DNA of 37,148 nt from an uncultured Clostridia bacterium (lineage in GTDB: Bacteria; Bacillota; Clostridia; Christensenellales; Borkfalkiaceae): assembly GCA_949878885.1 (NCBI GenBank), contig CATLBN010000019.1:1-37148 (forward strand). Direction: 5' to 3'. This document shows, piece by piece, positions 8,657 through 17,403 of the stretch. The notes under the pieces are model-generated. The model did not search any database and was not told where the DNA came from. It was given only the letters and a program-made list of their open reading frames with translations. Within the stretch, counting starts at the first letter, position 1; each line of letters starts with the position of its first letter. Made by a program: the position numbers and the translations under genes.

Positions 8657-9697
8657 TTAATATTCCGCGTTAAAATGCTTTTGCGCGTTTAAAATTGCGG
8701 TATTGTCCGATTTTTCGCCGCTTATGGTAACCACGTTGTCTTTTATATCTACCTGCGCCCACTGTTCTGCGCTGCCTGCATAATACACCGTTTTTAAAGC
8801 AGGGTCGTTATGAAAAGCGTGTCCGCAATAAAACGCGCCCTCCACATATCTTGCGCCTTCTATCGTTTTTATGCTGTCCGGCAAATAAATTTCTTCAAGC
8901 GCGGGGCAATAGCCGAACACGCTTGACGGAAGCGTTTGCACACGTCCGTAAATTTTTACCGTTTTAAGCTGTTCGCAGCACCAAAAAGCGCCTACACCCA
9001 AGCCGTAAGTCGTCTTGGTTTCTTTTTCACCCTTGTCGTTTTCAACGGTTTCAACCTTATCGGCAACGCTCTCCGGCACAGCTAACTCTTTAAGTCCGCA
9101 CATATAAAAAGCTCTTTCGCCTATCGTTTTCAGCCCTTGCGGCAAAATTATACTCTCTAAAAAACCGCATTCCGAAAACGCCAGAGCGCCTATCTCCGTA
9201 ACGCTTTCGGGAAGTTTCGGAAGAACTAAATGTTCGCACTGCGTAAATGCTTTAACGCCTATCGTTTTAAGATTTGCGGGAAGAACAATCTGTTCCAAAG
9301 CACGGCAAAACGCAAACTGTCCCTGAGAAATTTCGGTTACCGCGCTGCCTTCTTTATAAGTAACTTTTTTAAGTTTATAGCAGTTTGCAAACGCAGCCAT
9401 TCCTATACTTTTAACGCTTGAAGGAAGCACTACCTCCGTTACGTTTGTACCGCGGAACGCATTTTCTTCTATATGCGTTACGGGAGCGTTATCTTCGCCC
9501 TCGCCGTACGTTTCGGGAATTTCCAATACTCCGTCCAACGCAGGCGCGTATCCGCTGCATTTAACCGAATAATATTTATTGCCGTCTTCGTCTATATTTA
9601 AAATAAAATTTTTGTTTACGCTGCAACCCGAAATAAACGCTGCGCCCGTTGCGGCAACCAAAACTGCCAAAAGCACAGAAATAAATTTTGCTTTCAT
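8657..9697 (-). CDS. Leucine-rich repeat (BspA-like) surface lipoprotein
   Basis: The 346 residues start with a lipoprotein signal: a basic start, a hydrophobic core and the lipobox FISGC at about residues 21-25. The rest is a string of BspA-type (LRR_5) repeats such as IEENAFRGTNVTEVVLPSSV, SIGMAAFANCYKLKKV and TIGERAFYMCGLKEL, spaced about 23 residues apart. Such proteins are surface anchored and bind other proteins or host molecules; the ligand here is unknown. It lies between rpmB and a dipeptidase in a place where Bacillus has other genes. Its promoter overlaps a long palindrome. The SD (AAGGCGG) is close to the ATG. Confidence 0.88.
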   Translation of the reverse strand: MKAKFISVLLAVLVAATGAAFISGCSVNKNFILNIDEDGNKYYSVKCSGYAPALDGVLEIPETYGEGEDNAPVTHIEENAFRGTNVTEVVLPSSVKSIGMAAFANCYKLKKVTYKEGSAVTEISQGQFAFCRALEQIVLPANLKTIGVKAFTQCEHLVLPKLPESVTEIGALAFSECGFLESIILPQGLKTIGERAFYMCGLKELAVPESVADKVETVENDKGEKETKTTYGLGVGAFWCCEQLKTVKIYGRVQTLPSSVFGYCPALEEIYLPDSIKTIEGARYVEGAFYCGHAFHNDPALKTVYYAGSAEQWAQVDIKDNVVTISGEKSDNTAILNAQKHFNAEY

Positions 9698-9699
9698 TA

Positions 9700-9726
9700 A
9701 AAATATCCGCCTTATGCGGATATTTT
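9700..9726 (-). promoter_or_regulatory. 27-base palindromic operator at the LRR lipoprotein promoter
   Basis: Perfect 11-base arms AAAATATCCGC (9700-9710) and GCGGATATTTT (9716-9726) surround a 5-base centre. The right arm covers the -10 of the predicted promoter and the element ends three bases before the start codon. As RNA it could end the dipeptidase transcript; as DNA it looks like a repressor site covering the transcription start. Confidence 0.6.
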
Positions 9727-9750
9727 AACACGTTTTATTAATAATTGCAA
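9722..9750 (-). promoter_or_regulatory. Promoter of the LRR lipoprotein gene
   Basis: TTGCAA (9745-9750), a 17-base spacer and TAAAAT (9722-9727) on the minus strand, squeezed between the dipeptidase stop codon and the lipoprotein ATG. The mRNA would start near 9715 with a leader of only about 18 nt. Confidence 0.55.
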
Positions 9751-9753
9751 GCA

Positions 9754-10695
9754 TTAATCAAATTCCCTTAATACTCTCATAAAATTTTTAAAACACAGCT
9801 TTTCCGCCGTTGAATTTTTAATTCCGCGCTTTGCAAGATAATCCAACAAATATGGCATTTTTGTGCAGTCTTCCATTCCCGTTAAAGCAGGGATACCGTC
9901 GAAATCGCTCCCGAACGCAACGGCGTCTTCTCCGCCCGCGTTTATTATATGTATTATATGTTTGTAAATTAAATCGAAATTATCGCCTTCGCCCAAAAAG
10001 TCTTTACAGAAGTTTACGCCTATAACACCGCCGCTTTCGGCTATTTTTTTTATCAGCGCGTCGGTAAGGTTACGGCTCACGTTACAAACTTCCGCGGCGT
10101 TGGAATGGCTGGCAACCACAGGCTTTTTACTTATTTCAAGCGCGCGGAGCGTACCTCCGTCGGAAAGATGCGAAACGTCTAAAATAATTTTATTTTCTTC
10201 CATTGCCTCTACGGCTTGCTCGCCCAGCGGAGTAAGCCCTTCCGAACATCTTAATTCAAATTTAGGCAATCCGTTTTCAAATATAAGATTGGGACTTGCA
10301 AATAAATTTTTATTATTCCACACAAGCGAAGCCATTTTAACGCCCGCATCGCCGAGCTTTTTTATACCGGCTATATCGCCGTTTAAAAAACCTATGTCTT
10401 CCGCGGTTAAAACTGCGCCCGTTTTTGTCCCGTTTAAACACTTTACCAAATCGCAGGAATTGCGTACGGAAACCACGCTGTCTTTATGTTTTTCAAGCAT
10501 ATTCCCGTACCAATCGCAGCTTTCTTTAAAAAAGCGCGCGGCGCCGTCGCCCTGCGTAAATACCGCAAAGCACTGTGCCGCACAATCGCTTTTTTTAAGT
10601 TTTTCAAAGTTTGTCTGCAACTCGCACGTTTTTAAATCGCTGTTGAGTTTAGCGCTTTCGGTAAGCGTGTCGCAGTGTAAATCCACGTATTTCAT
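9754..10695 (-). CDS. Membrane dipeptidase (peptidase family M19)
   Basis: Family M19 zinc enzymes hydrolyse dipeptides, including some with D-amino acids. The 313 residues carry the binuclear zinc set: DLHCDTL near the start (His and Asp), the AEDIG region (bridging Glu), LDVSHLSD, ASHSNA and GSDFDG. There is no signal peptide, so this bacterial form is probably cytoplasmic. The ATG has no proper ribosome binding site of its own. Instead it overlaps, as ATGA, the stop codon of a tiny upstream ORF, which suggests translational coupling. The length is typical of short Firmicutes members. Confidence 0.92.
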   Translation of the reverse strand: MKYVDLHCDTLTESAKLNSDLKTCELQTNFEKLKKSDCAAQCFAVFTQGDGAARFFKESCDWYGNMLEKHKDSVVSVRNSCDLVKCLNGTKTGAVLTAEDIGFLNGDIAGIKKLGDAGVKMASLVWNNKNLFASPNLIFENGLPKFELRCSEGLTPLGEQAVEAMEENKIILDVSHLSDGGTLRALEISKKPVVASHSNAAEVCNVSRNLTDALIKKIAESGGVIGVNFCKDFLGEGDNFDLIYKHIIHIINAGGEDAVAFGSDFDGIPALTGMEDCTKMPYLLDYLAKRGIKNSTAEKLCFKNFMRVLREFD

Positions 10696-10760
10696 TTGCG
10701 ACAGATAAGCCTTAGAATTTTCCTTACGGGTTTCGGCGGCTTAATGCAGATTACGGTCAT
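10692..10760 (-). CDS. 22-residue leader ORF overlapping the dipeptidase start
   Basis: An ATG at 10760 follows AGGGGG (765-770), which can pair with the anti-SD through one wobble. It opens a 22-codon frame whose TGA overlaps the dipeptidase ATG by the classic ATGA. The peptide begins MTVICIKPPKPVRK; it is strongly basic, has two cysteines and contains a PP motif that could slow ribosomes. It is not known to me. The exact overlap and the missing SD of the dipeptidase argue that it is translated and coupled. It could be a regulatory leader peptide or simply a coupling device. Confidence 0.5.
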   Translation of the reverse strand: MTVICIKPPKPVRKILRLICRK

Positions 10761-10804
10761 ACTGCCCCCTTGAAATAAAAGTCGGACAAAACTGCCCTGT
10801 TAAT

Positions 10805-10834
10805 ATTATATGCGCCGCGCTGAAGAAAGGTTAA
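10805..10834 (-). promoter_or_regulatory. Candidate promoter of the dipeptidase unit
   Basis: On the minus strand TTAACC (829-834), an 18-base spacer and a perfect TATAAT (805-810). Transcription would begin near 10798, about 40 bases before the 22-residue ORF. The leader contains two similar stretches, GGGCAGTTTTGTCC and GGGGCAGTATGACC, the first of which can fold. Confidence 0.4.
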
Positions 10835-10846
10835 CGCGCAAGCCGT

Positions 10847-11512
10847 TTATTTTTTAAGCGCCGCAATAGTTTTTGAAACGTTTTGTGATTTAAACACCGC
10901 AGACCCTGCCACAAGCACATTTGCGCCTGCGGCTTTTATTTCCGCAGCGTTTTCTTCAGTTACGCCCCCGTCTACCTCTATATCCATATCCGGTCTTCCT
11001 GTTTTAACGGCGTATGCGCGTGCGGTTTTCACTTTTTCAAGCACTTCGGGAATAAATTTCTGACCGCCGTAACCGGGGAATACAGACATTAAAAGCACCA
11101 TATCGCAAATATCGAACACGGGGAAAATATTTTCTACGGGCACGTCGGGGTTTACAACCGCGCCGCACTTTATCCCGTACGAGCGTATAAGTTTAAGCGT
11201 TTCTTCCAAATAAGTATCCGATATTTTTTTGCAAGCTTCGTAATGCACGGTAATTATATCCGCGCCGGCTTCGGCAAAAAACTTTATCTGCGTTTTAGGA
11301 TGTTCAATCATAAGATGAACGTCAAGTTCAAGCTTGGTTACAGGACGTATGTTTTTAACCATTTGTCCGCCGAAAGTTATAGGTTCCACAAAACTTCCGT
11401 CCATTACGTCGCAATGCACCAAATCGGCGCCGCCTAGTTCAATTTTGCGTATCGCCTCCCCCATTTTGGAAAAATCCGCCGAAAGTATTGACGGCGCAAT
11501 TTTAGTTTTCAT
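10847..11512 (-). CDS. rpe: Ribulose-phosphate 3-epimerase
   Basis: Rpe interconverts ribulose 5-phosphate and xylulose 5-phosphate in the pentose phosphate pathway. The 221-residue TIM barrel has APSILSADF, HCDVMDG (metal-binding His/Asp), DVHLMIEHP, VFPGYGGQKF and VDGGV, all catalytic or phosphate-binding signatures. It is the last gene of the long yicC-to-rpe operon, 14 bases after rlmN, with a GGAG site. In Bacillus three genes (prpC, prkC, rsgA) lie between rlmN and rpe; here they are absent. Confidence 0.97.
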   Translation of the reverse strand: MKTKIAPSILSADFSKMGEAIRKIELGGADLVHCDVMDGSFVEPITFGGQMVKNIRPVTKLELDVHLMIEHPKTQIKFFAEAGADIITVHYEACKKISDTYLEETLKLIRSYGIKCGAVVNPDVPVENIFPVFDICDMVLLMSVFPGYGGQKFIPEVLEKVKTARAYAVKTGRPDMDIEVDGGVTEENAAEIKAAGANVLVAGSAVFKSQNVSKTIAALKK

Positions 11513-11526
11513 AAACTCCTCCGATA

Positions 11527-12579
11527 TTATTGCGGATTGCTTCCGCCGTTTTTAAGATATCCTGCGCGCAGCTGACCGCAAGCACCGCCTATGTCCGCGC
11601 CTATCTGTCTGCGCAGCGTTGCCGAAAGTCCGCCGCGCTCCAAAGCGCCCAAAAACTTATACGCCTGCTTTTCGCTTACGCTTTTAAGAGTGCGCTCTTT
11701 AACTTCGTTAAGCCTAATCAAATTTACGTGGCAAGGCTTGCCCTTTAAAAGATTTATAAGCGCTTGGGCGTCCTTATCGCCGCAATTTTCTCCGTCTATC
11801 AAAGAATATTCGAAAATATACCTTCTGCCCGTCTTTTCAAAATAATATTCGCAGGCTTTTAATATTTCGGCAATGGTGTATTTTTTTGCTATGGGCATAG
11901 TACGCGCTCTGCCCTCGTCTGAAGTTTGATGCAGGGATATGGTTAAGTTTACGGGAATCTCCTCCTCCGCAAGCTTATAAATTTCGGGCACTAAGCCGCA
12001 CGTTGACAATGATATGTTTCTTGCCGAAATATTAATTCCGCCCTCCGCCGTTACGTTTTTTAAAAACTTAACTACGTTTAAATAATTGTCAAGCGGTTCT
12101 CCGCTGCCCATCAATACAATATTTGTTACTTGCCTTTTAACGTTAGCGCCGCCGTGCAAGGCGTTTACCGTTAAAACCTGCGCAAGTATTTCGCCGGAGG
12201 TCAAATTTCTTATAAGACCGCCCAGCGTGCTTGCGCAAAATTTACAGCCCATACGGCAGCCTGCCTGCGTGGAAACGCACTGCGTATTGCCGTATTTATA
12301 ACTCATTAAAACGCCCTCTATAATATTTCCGTCGGCAAGTTCGAAAAGATACTTTTCCGTACCGTCGGCGGAGCGGAACGTTTCTTTTATTTTTACGGGC
12401 TCGTCTTCGTATTGTTCTAAAAGTTTTTTACGAAACGCGGCAGGCACGTTTATTTCGGATAATTTTTTACCTTGCATAATTCCGTCGTAAAGCTGTTTTG
12501 CGCGGAATTTTTTTTCGCCGAAGTTTAGTACAAGCAGTTCAAGTTCGTTTAAGTTTAAATCTTGTAAAATGTTTTTCAT
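11527..12579 (-). CDS. rlmN: Dual-specificity 23S rRNA/tRNA adenine-C2 methyltransferase
   Basis: RlmN is a radical-SAM enzyme that methylates C2 of A2503 in 23S rRNA and A37 in some tRNAs. The cluster motif CRMGCKFC, the GSGEPL region, the SLHQTSDEGRARTMPI segment and the C-terminal methyl-carrying Cys in GGACGQLR are all present. I chose the ATG at 12579 (350 residues), which begins MKNILQDLNLNELELLV like other family members. A TTG 33 bases upstream would add 11 residues and overlap rsmB by 17 bases. The SD is weak at either start, so translation may be coupled to rsmB. Confidence 0.95.
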   Translation of the reverse strand: MKNILQDLNLNELELLVLNFGEKKFRAKQLYDGIMQGKKLSEINVPAAFRKKLLEQYEDEPVKIKETFRSADGTEKYLFELADGNIIEGVLMSYKYGNTQCVSTQAGCRMGCKFCASTLGGLIRNLTSGEILAQVLTVNALHGGANVKRQVTNIVLMGSGEPLDNYLNVVKFLKNVTAEGGINISARNISLSTCGLVPEIYKLAEEEIPVNLTISLHQTSDEGRARTMPIAKKYTIAEILKACEYYFEKTGRRYIFEYSLIDGENCGDKDAQALINLLKGKPCHVNLIRLNEVKERTLKSVSEKQAYKFLGALERGGLSATLRRQIGADIGGACGQLRAGYLKNGGSNPQ

Positions 12580-12595
12580 AATTTCAGGCAAAACG

Positions 12596-13816
12596 CTAAC
12601 TGTTTTTAACAAAAGCAGTTAAATAAAATCCTGCTCCCAACGATATATGCGGCAGAAACTGCAGCCCAAGCTTTGTTTCTGTGTGAGCAAGCGGCGAAAA
12701 CGGCTTATTTAACGCATATTCGGGGTGCAACTGTAAAAACCGATATGCAACGCTGTCGTTTTCTTCCGGTAAAACCGAACAGGTTGAATAATAAAGAACG
12801 CCGCCGCATTTTACGTACTTTGCGCAGTTGTTTAAAATTTTCAGCTGAATATCGGCAAGATTTAAAATATCTTCTTCACGGCGGAAAAGTTTGATATCTG
12901 GATTTTCGTTTATAACTCCCGTTCCCGAACACGGCGCGTCGCACAGCACCGCGTCAAACGCGTTTTCATAAGTAGGATTAAATACCGAACTGTCCGCTTG
13001 AACCGCGGTTATATTATCGGCGCCCATTCTCTTTTTGTAAGCTTCTATTAATTCGGCTCTGTGCGGATGCAATTCGCAAGACAGTACGCTTTTAAATTTT
13101 TCCGAAAGCAAAACGGATTTACCGCCGGGCGCCGCGCAAGCGTCCAAAAGACTGCCGCCGCCTTTTACCGAGTTGCAGATAGCCACAGAACCTACCGACT
13201 GAAAAGTATAATCTCCGGCAAAAAAGTTTTCGTCACGCACAAAATTTTTAAATATGAACACGTTTTTAAACGGCGTTGCGATATGCGGCTTGTCCAAATA
13301 ATTTTCGGCGCCGCGCGCAAAACGCACACACACGCCCAAACTCGGAGCGGTTAAAATATCCGCCGCCTCTTTTTTATAACTGCGTTTAAGTTTTTTTACA
13401 AGCCAAAGCGGCGCGCTGCACTCAACCGACAGCCGCTCGTCCGACTTTTCGGGAAGCGGCGGAATTTTATATGAACGCAAAAAGGCGTTTACAAACCCCG
13501 CAGCGCCGTCTTTACCTAATTTTTTTGTAAGCTCAACGGCAAAATCCACCACCATATAGTCGTGCTTTTGCATAAATTCAAGCATATACAGCGCCGTTTT
13601 AAGCACTGTTTTTACTGCGCTTTTAGGTTGTTTTTTTACGTTTGCCCCTATAATATGCTCTAAATAACAGTCTTTTTCAAGTACCCCGTAACATATTTTA
13701 ACGGTACGCGCCTTGTATAGCGGCTCCACGCAAGTTTCCGCAATAGCCTGTTTTAAAAACTTTCCGGCGTACACTTTTGAAAGTATTAAATAAGGGTCGC
13801 AAAGCGGATTATTCAA
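12596..13816 (-). CDS. rsmB: 16S rRNA (cytosine-967-C5)-methyltransferase
   Basis: RsmB makes m5C967 in 16S rRNA. The 406 residues hold an N-terminal NusB-like RNA-binding helical domain (about 1-130) and a SAM-dependent methyltransferase domain. The latter has DACAAPGGKS (SAM site), DAPCSGTG (motif IV Cys) and YYSTCSV (catalytic Cys). It starts with TTG, overlaps the end of fmt by 8 bases and is slightly short for the family. Fmt-rsmB-rlmN is the conserved order. The TTG start was chosen because no ATG occurs for about 90 codons and the N-terminal helix would otherwise be lost. Confidence 0.94.
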   Translation of the reverse strand: MNNPLCDPYLILSKVYAGKFLKQAIAETCVEPLYKARTVKICYGVLEKDCYLEHIIGANVKKQPKSAVKTVLKTALYMLEFMQKHDYMVVDFAVELTKKLGKDGAAGFVNAFLRSYKIPPLPEKSDERLSVECSAPLWLVKKLKRSYKKEAADILTAPSLGVCVRFARGAENYLDKPHIATPFKNVFIFKNFVRDENFFAGDYTFQSVGSVAICNSVKGGGSLLDACAAPGGKSVLLSEKFKSVLSCELHPHRAELIEAYKKRMGADNITAVQADSSVFNPTYENAFDAVLCDAPCSGTGVINENPDIKLFRREEDILNLADIQLKILNNCAKYVKCGGVLYYSTCSVLPEENDSVAYRFLQLHPEYALNKPFSPLAHTETKLGLQFLPHISLGAGFYLTAFVKNS

Positions 13817-14726
13817 GTATATCGCCCGCCTTTATTTTTCTGCCGTTTGCAAAATCTTTTGCGCTCATACGCTTGCCGCCGGAGGGCTGCAATTCGGTAA
13901 TAAGTACCGCGCCGTAGCCGCAGGCAACGCCTATTCCGCGCTTGTCCGCAAACAAAACCTCTCCGGGCTTGCCTTTTCCGTTATCTGAAAGTTCCGCGTT
14001 AAAAATATTCAATTCCGCTCCGTTAAAATTGCAAAACGCGGCAGGTTCTGGACTGAAAGCTTTTATTTTACGGCACACTTCCGTATACGCGCAGTTAAAA
14101 TCCAGTTTACAGTCTGCCTTCGCTATTTTTTTACAGTGCGTAGCTGCGGAGTCGTCCTGAATTAAAAGCGTATAATCGCCCTTCTCTAAAAATTCCGCCG
14201 CTTCCGCCGCCGCTTCCGCGCCCAGCTCGGCAAGTTTTTGCGTAAGTTCGCCGCAGGTAGCTTCGCCTATGGGAATACGCTTAACAAGCAGCATATCGCC
14301 CGTATCAACCGAAGTTTCGGTTTTCATAATAGTAACTCCAGTATGCGATTCCCCTGCCAATATGCTTGATTGAATAGGCGATGCACCGCGGAATTTGGGC
14401 AAAAGCGACGCGTGAATATTCCAAACGCCCTTGGGAAAACAATCTAAAATCTGCTGAGATAAAATTTGACCGTAAGCGCAGGTAATCATAACGTCTGCGT
14501 TAAACGATTTAACCGTTTCAACATTATCGCGTATTTTATTAAAATCGTACACAGGCAGATTATGCGCCAGCGCAAACGCCTTTACAGGCGTAGGAGTAAG
14601 CGTTTTTTTTCTGCCTGCCGGCTTATCCGGCTGAGTAATTACCGCAACAATGTTTTTTCCTGCCTTTAAAAGCTTTTCAAGCGCGGGCACGGCAAACGCG
14701 GGAGACCCCGCAAAAACTATTTTCAT
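13809..14726 (-). CDS. fmt: Methionyl-tRNA formyltransferase
   Basis: Fmt formylates Met-tRNAfMet with 10-formyl-THF to create the initiator tRNA. The 305 residues include the start MKIVFAGSPAFAVPALE, the catalytic region NIHASLLPKFRG (Asn104, His106) and the SVDTGDML motif (Asp141), followed by the C-terminal OB-like tRNA-binding domain. It directly abuts def (0 bases) and overlaps rsmB, so the formylation and deformylation enzymes are made together. GlyA elsewhere in the window supplies one-carbon units to the folate pool this enzyme uses. Confidence 0.97.
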   Translation of the reverse strand: MKIVFAGSPAFAVPALEKLLKAGKNIVAVITQPDKPAGRKKTLTPTPVKAFALAHNLPVYDFNKIRDNVETVKSFNADVMITCAYGQILSQQILDCFPKGVWNIHASLLPKFRGASPIQSSILAGESHTGVTIMKTETSVDTGDMLLVKRIPIGEATCGELTQKLAELGAEAAAEAAEFLEKGDYTLLIQDDSAATHCKKIAKADCKLDFNCAYTEVCRKIKAFSPEPAAFCNFNGAELNIFNAELSDNGKGKPGEVLFADKRGIGVACGYGAVLITELQPSGGKRMSAKDFANGRKIKAGDILE

Positions 14727-15188
14727 TCAATCCTCCGGTTCGAGGTCGTAAACCTCCAAAGCCTTATCTATATACAGTATCCCGTCCAAGTGGTCGAGTT
14801 CGTGGCACACAGCGCGCGCAAAAAAACCGTCGGCGGTGAGCTTGTGCTTTTTGCCGAAGCGGTCGCGGAATTCCACTTTAACTTTATTGGGTCGCGCAAC
14901 CGTGCCCTGTTTGCCCTTGACCGAAAGACAGCCTTCCGCGCCCACCTGCTCTCCTTTCTGCGCAACAATAACGGGATTTACCAATTCATAAAATCCTTCT
15001 TCCACGTCTATAACCGCCACGCGCAGCGCCAAGCCTATCTGCGGAGCGGCAAGTCCTGCGCCGCATTCGGCGCGAACGGTTTCTTTCATATCGTCCAAAA
15101 GCGCCCACAGTTCTTTGTTAAACGCTTTTACTTCCGAACATTTTTCTCTTAAAACGTTATCGCCTACCTGTACAACGTATTTTTTCAA
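14727..15188 (-). CDS. def: Peptide deformylase
   Basis: Def removes the N-formyl group from nascent proteins. The 153 residues carry all three signature motifs: GAGLAAPQIG (44-52), EGCLSV (metal Cys87) and HELDHLDG (metal His129 and His133, catalytic Glu130). It is a short form close to the Gram-negative-like type 1 length. It sits between priA (10 bases upstream) and fmt (adjacent). Confidence 0.97.
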   Translation of the reverse strand: MKKYVVQVGDNVLREKCSEVKAFNKELWALLDDMKETVRAECGAGLAAPQIGLALRVAVIDVEEGFYELVNPVIVAQKGEQVGAEGCLSVKGKQGTVARPNKVKVEFRDRFGKKHKLTADGFFARAVCHELDHLDGILYIDKALEVYDLEPED

Positions 15189-15198
15189 TTTTTGCCTC

Positions 15199-17370
15199 CT
15201 ATGATAAACTTGCCGGATTTTCCTCTACATACACAAGGCATTTCGAATCGGAAAACTTTACCGCCGTATCGTAAATTTTGCAAAGATTGGAATTTGAGGC
15301 AAGCCGCATCAAAACCTGATAGCGGTGCCTGCCCTGTAATCTTTTTATGGGTGAATGCATTCTGTTTAAAAACAGAAAATCATCTTTGTTTGCTTCTTTT
15401 ATAGCTTCTATTTCAAAATAAACGTTTTTTAAAGTTTCCAAAGCCGCCTTTTCGTCTTCGGAAGTAACCATTACCCTGCAAATAAGAGAATACGGCGGAA
15501 ATTTCGCCGCTTTTCGGATTTGGGTTTCGTTTTCGAAAAAGCCCGTGTAATCGTAATTAACGGCATACCTCAAAATATAATTTTCCGGACAGTAAGTTTG
15601 CAAAACTACTTTGCCCTTGCTGTCCGCCCTGCCGCTTCTGCCGGAAACCTGCGTTATAAGCTGAAAAGTACGTTCGCCGCTGCGGTAATCCGAAAAATAA
15701 AGGCTCATATCGGCGTCGAGTATCCCCACTAAAGTAACCGAAGGAAAATCGTGTCCCTTGGCAATCATCTGGGTGCCTACTAAAATGTCCGCCTGCCGCT
15801 CGGAAAACTGTTTTAATATTTTGTAATGCCCGTCTTTGCCGGAAACGGTATCGTTATCCATTCTTAAAATACGCGCGTCGGGAAAAAGTTTTTTTAAATC
15901 GGCAACAACGCGCTGCGTACCCGTGCCGCCCAAACGGACGTGCGTGCCTCCGCATTCGGGACAAGCAGTAAGCATTTTGTATTTTGCGCCGCAATAGTGG
16001 CACTTTAAACAATTTTCTTCGCTGTGATAGGCAAGCGAAACGTCGCAGTCGTTGCATTTTGCAACATAGCCGCAGTCGCTGCAAATTACGGTTTTTGCAT
16101 AGCCGCGGCGGTTTAAAAATATTATTGCCTGATTGCCGCTTTCAAGCGTTTTAAAAAGTTCGTCTTTTAGCGCTGCGGAAAACGTCGAATTATTGCCGCG
16201 CTTAACCTCTTTCCGCATATCCGAAATAATAATTTCGGGCATAGGTTTTTTATTTATTCTTTCGGGAAGTTTTATTAAGTTGAACTGCCCGTCCGCCGCC
16301 TTTATATAACTTTCCACCGAAGGAGTGGCGCTGCCCAAAACCAATTTGCAATTATTGTATTCGGCGCGCATTTCGGCAATTTCCAAAGTGGAATATCTGG
16401 GAGCGGATTCCGAAACGTAAGAAGTGTCGTGCTCCTCGTCCATAATTATAACGCCCAAATTTTCAAGAGGCGCAAAAACCGCGCTTCTTGCGCCTATGGC
16501 GATTTTAGCTTCGCCTGAACGCAGTCGCCACCACTCGTCGAATTTTTCGCCTGCGGAAAGTCCGCTGTGCATAATAGCCGCCGCGCCTTTAAAACGCGCA
16601 CGGAGTTGCGAAAGCATTTGCGGAGTAAGCGAAATTTCGGGCACCAAAAATATAGCGGTTTTTCCGCGCTCAATCTCGCGCGCAATAAGCTGCAAATAAA
16701 TTTCCGTTTTCCCGCTGCCCGTAACTCCGTGTAAAAGATGAACGCGTTTTTCCGAGCTTTCTATATTGTTTATAGCTTCGGCTTGACCGCGCGTTAAAGT
16801 TTTTGCACTTTCTTCGCCGCAAATGCCGCTTAGCGGATTGCGGTTTATTTTGCGTTTTTCTATTGAAATAACGCCTTTTTCGGCAAGCGCGTTTACCGCG
16901 CCCCGTCCGAACTTTTCGCAAAGCCGCGCAAATTCAAATTGCTCCGCTTGATTTAAAAATTGTATAATTTCCGCTTGTTTTTTAGCCGATTTTGAAATTG
17001 GTACCGATATATCATTGAGTTTAGCGTATTTTACGAATGCTTCACGCACCTTGCCCTGCCGCATTTCCGAAGGTAAAAACAACCTCAACGCAGCAGCTTT
17101 GGGCACCCTGTAACGCAGGGAGATACGCTCCATCAATTCAAAACATTCCGAAACCAGCGCGGGGCTTTCGTCAAAAGCTTCGGCAATCGGTTTTACCTTT
17201 TCGGGCGCAAGCGAGCAGCTTTCGGAAAGCCCTATAACAAACCCGTCGATAATTCTTCCGCCAAACGGCACTTTAACCCTGCTGCCCTTTTTTAATCCGT
17301 TGGGGCAGGAATATTCGAATATTCTGTCCACCTGACTGTGGGCAATGTCAACGATTACCTTTGCGTACAC
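15199..17370 (-). CDS. priA: Primosomal protein N' (replication restart helicase PriA)
   Basis: PriA recognises abandoned replication forks and reloads the replicative helicase. The 723 residues include an N-terminal DNA-binding domain, the Walker A GVTGSGKT (215-222), the DEEH box (311-314) and four CxxC zinc pairs starting at Cys429, 438, 456 and 469. The C-terminal helicase lobe has QVSGRSGR. It lies after rpoZ; in Bacillus coaBC separates the two, but it is absent here. Confidence 0.97.
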   Translation of the reverse strand: MYAKVIVDIAHSQVDRIFEYSCPNGLKKGSRVKVPFGGRIIDGFVIGLSESCSLAPEKVKPIAEAFDESPALVSECFELMERISLRYRVPKAAALRLFLPSEMRQGKVREAFVKYAKLNDISVPISKSAKKQAEIIQFLNQAEQFEFARLCEKFGRGAVNALAEKGVISIEKRKINRNPLSGICGEESAKTLTRGQAEAINNIESSEKRVHLLHGVTGSGKTEIYLQLIAREIERGKTAIFLVPEISLTPQMLSQLRARFKGAAAIMHSGLSAGEKFDEWWRLRSGEAKIAIGARSAVFAPLENLGVIIMDEEHDTSYVSESAPRYSTLEIAEMRAEYNNCKLVLGSATPSVESYIKAADGQFNLIKLPERINKKPMPEIIISDMRKEVKRGNNSTFSAALKDELFKTLESGNQAIIFLNRRGYAKTVICSDCGYVAKCNDCDVSLAYHSEENCLKCHYCGAKYKMLTACPECGGTHVRLGGTGTQRVVADLKKLFPDARILRMDNDTVSGKDGHYKILKQFSERQADILVGTQMIAKGHDFPSVTLVGILDADMSLYFSDYRSGERTFQLITQVSGRSGRADSKGKVVLQTYCPENYILRYAVNYDYTGFFENETQIRKAAKFPPYSLICRVMVTSEDEKAALETLKNVYFEIEAIKEANKDDFLFLNRMHSPIKRLQGRHRYQVLMRLASNSNLCKIYDTAVKFSDSKCLVYVEENPASLS

Positions 17371-17403
17371 TTTTAAACCCTTGTAAAACCGCTGAAAACT
17401 TTA

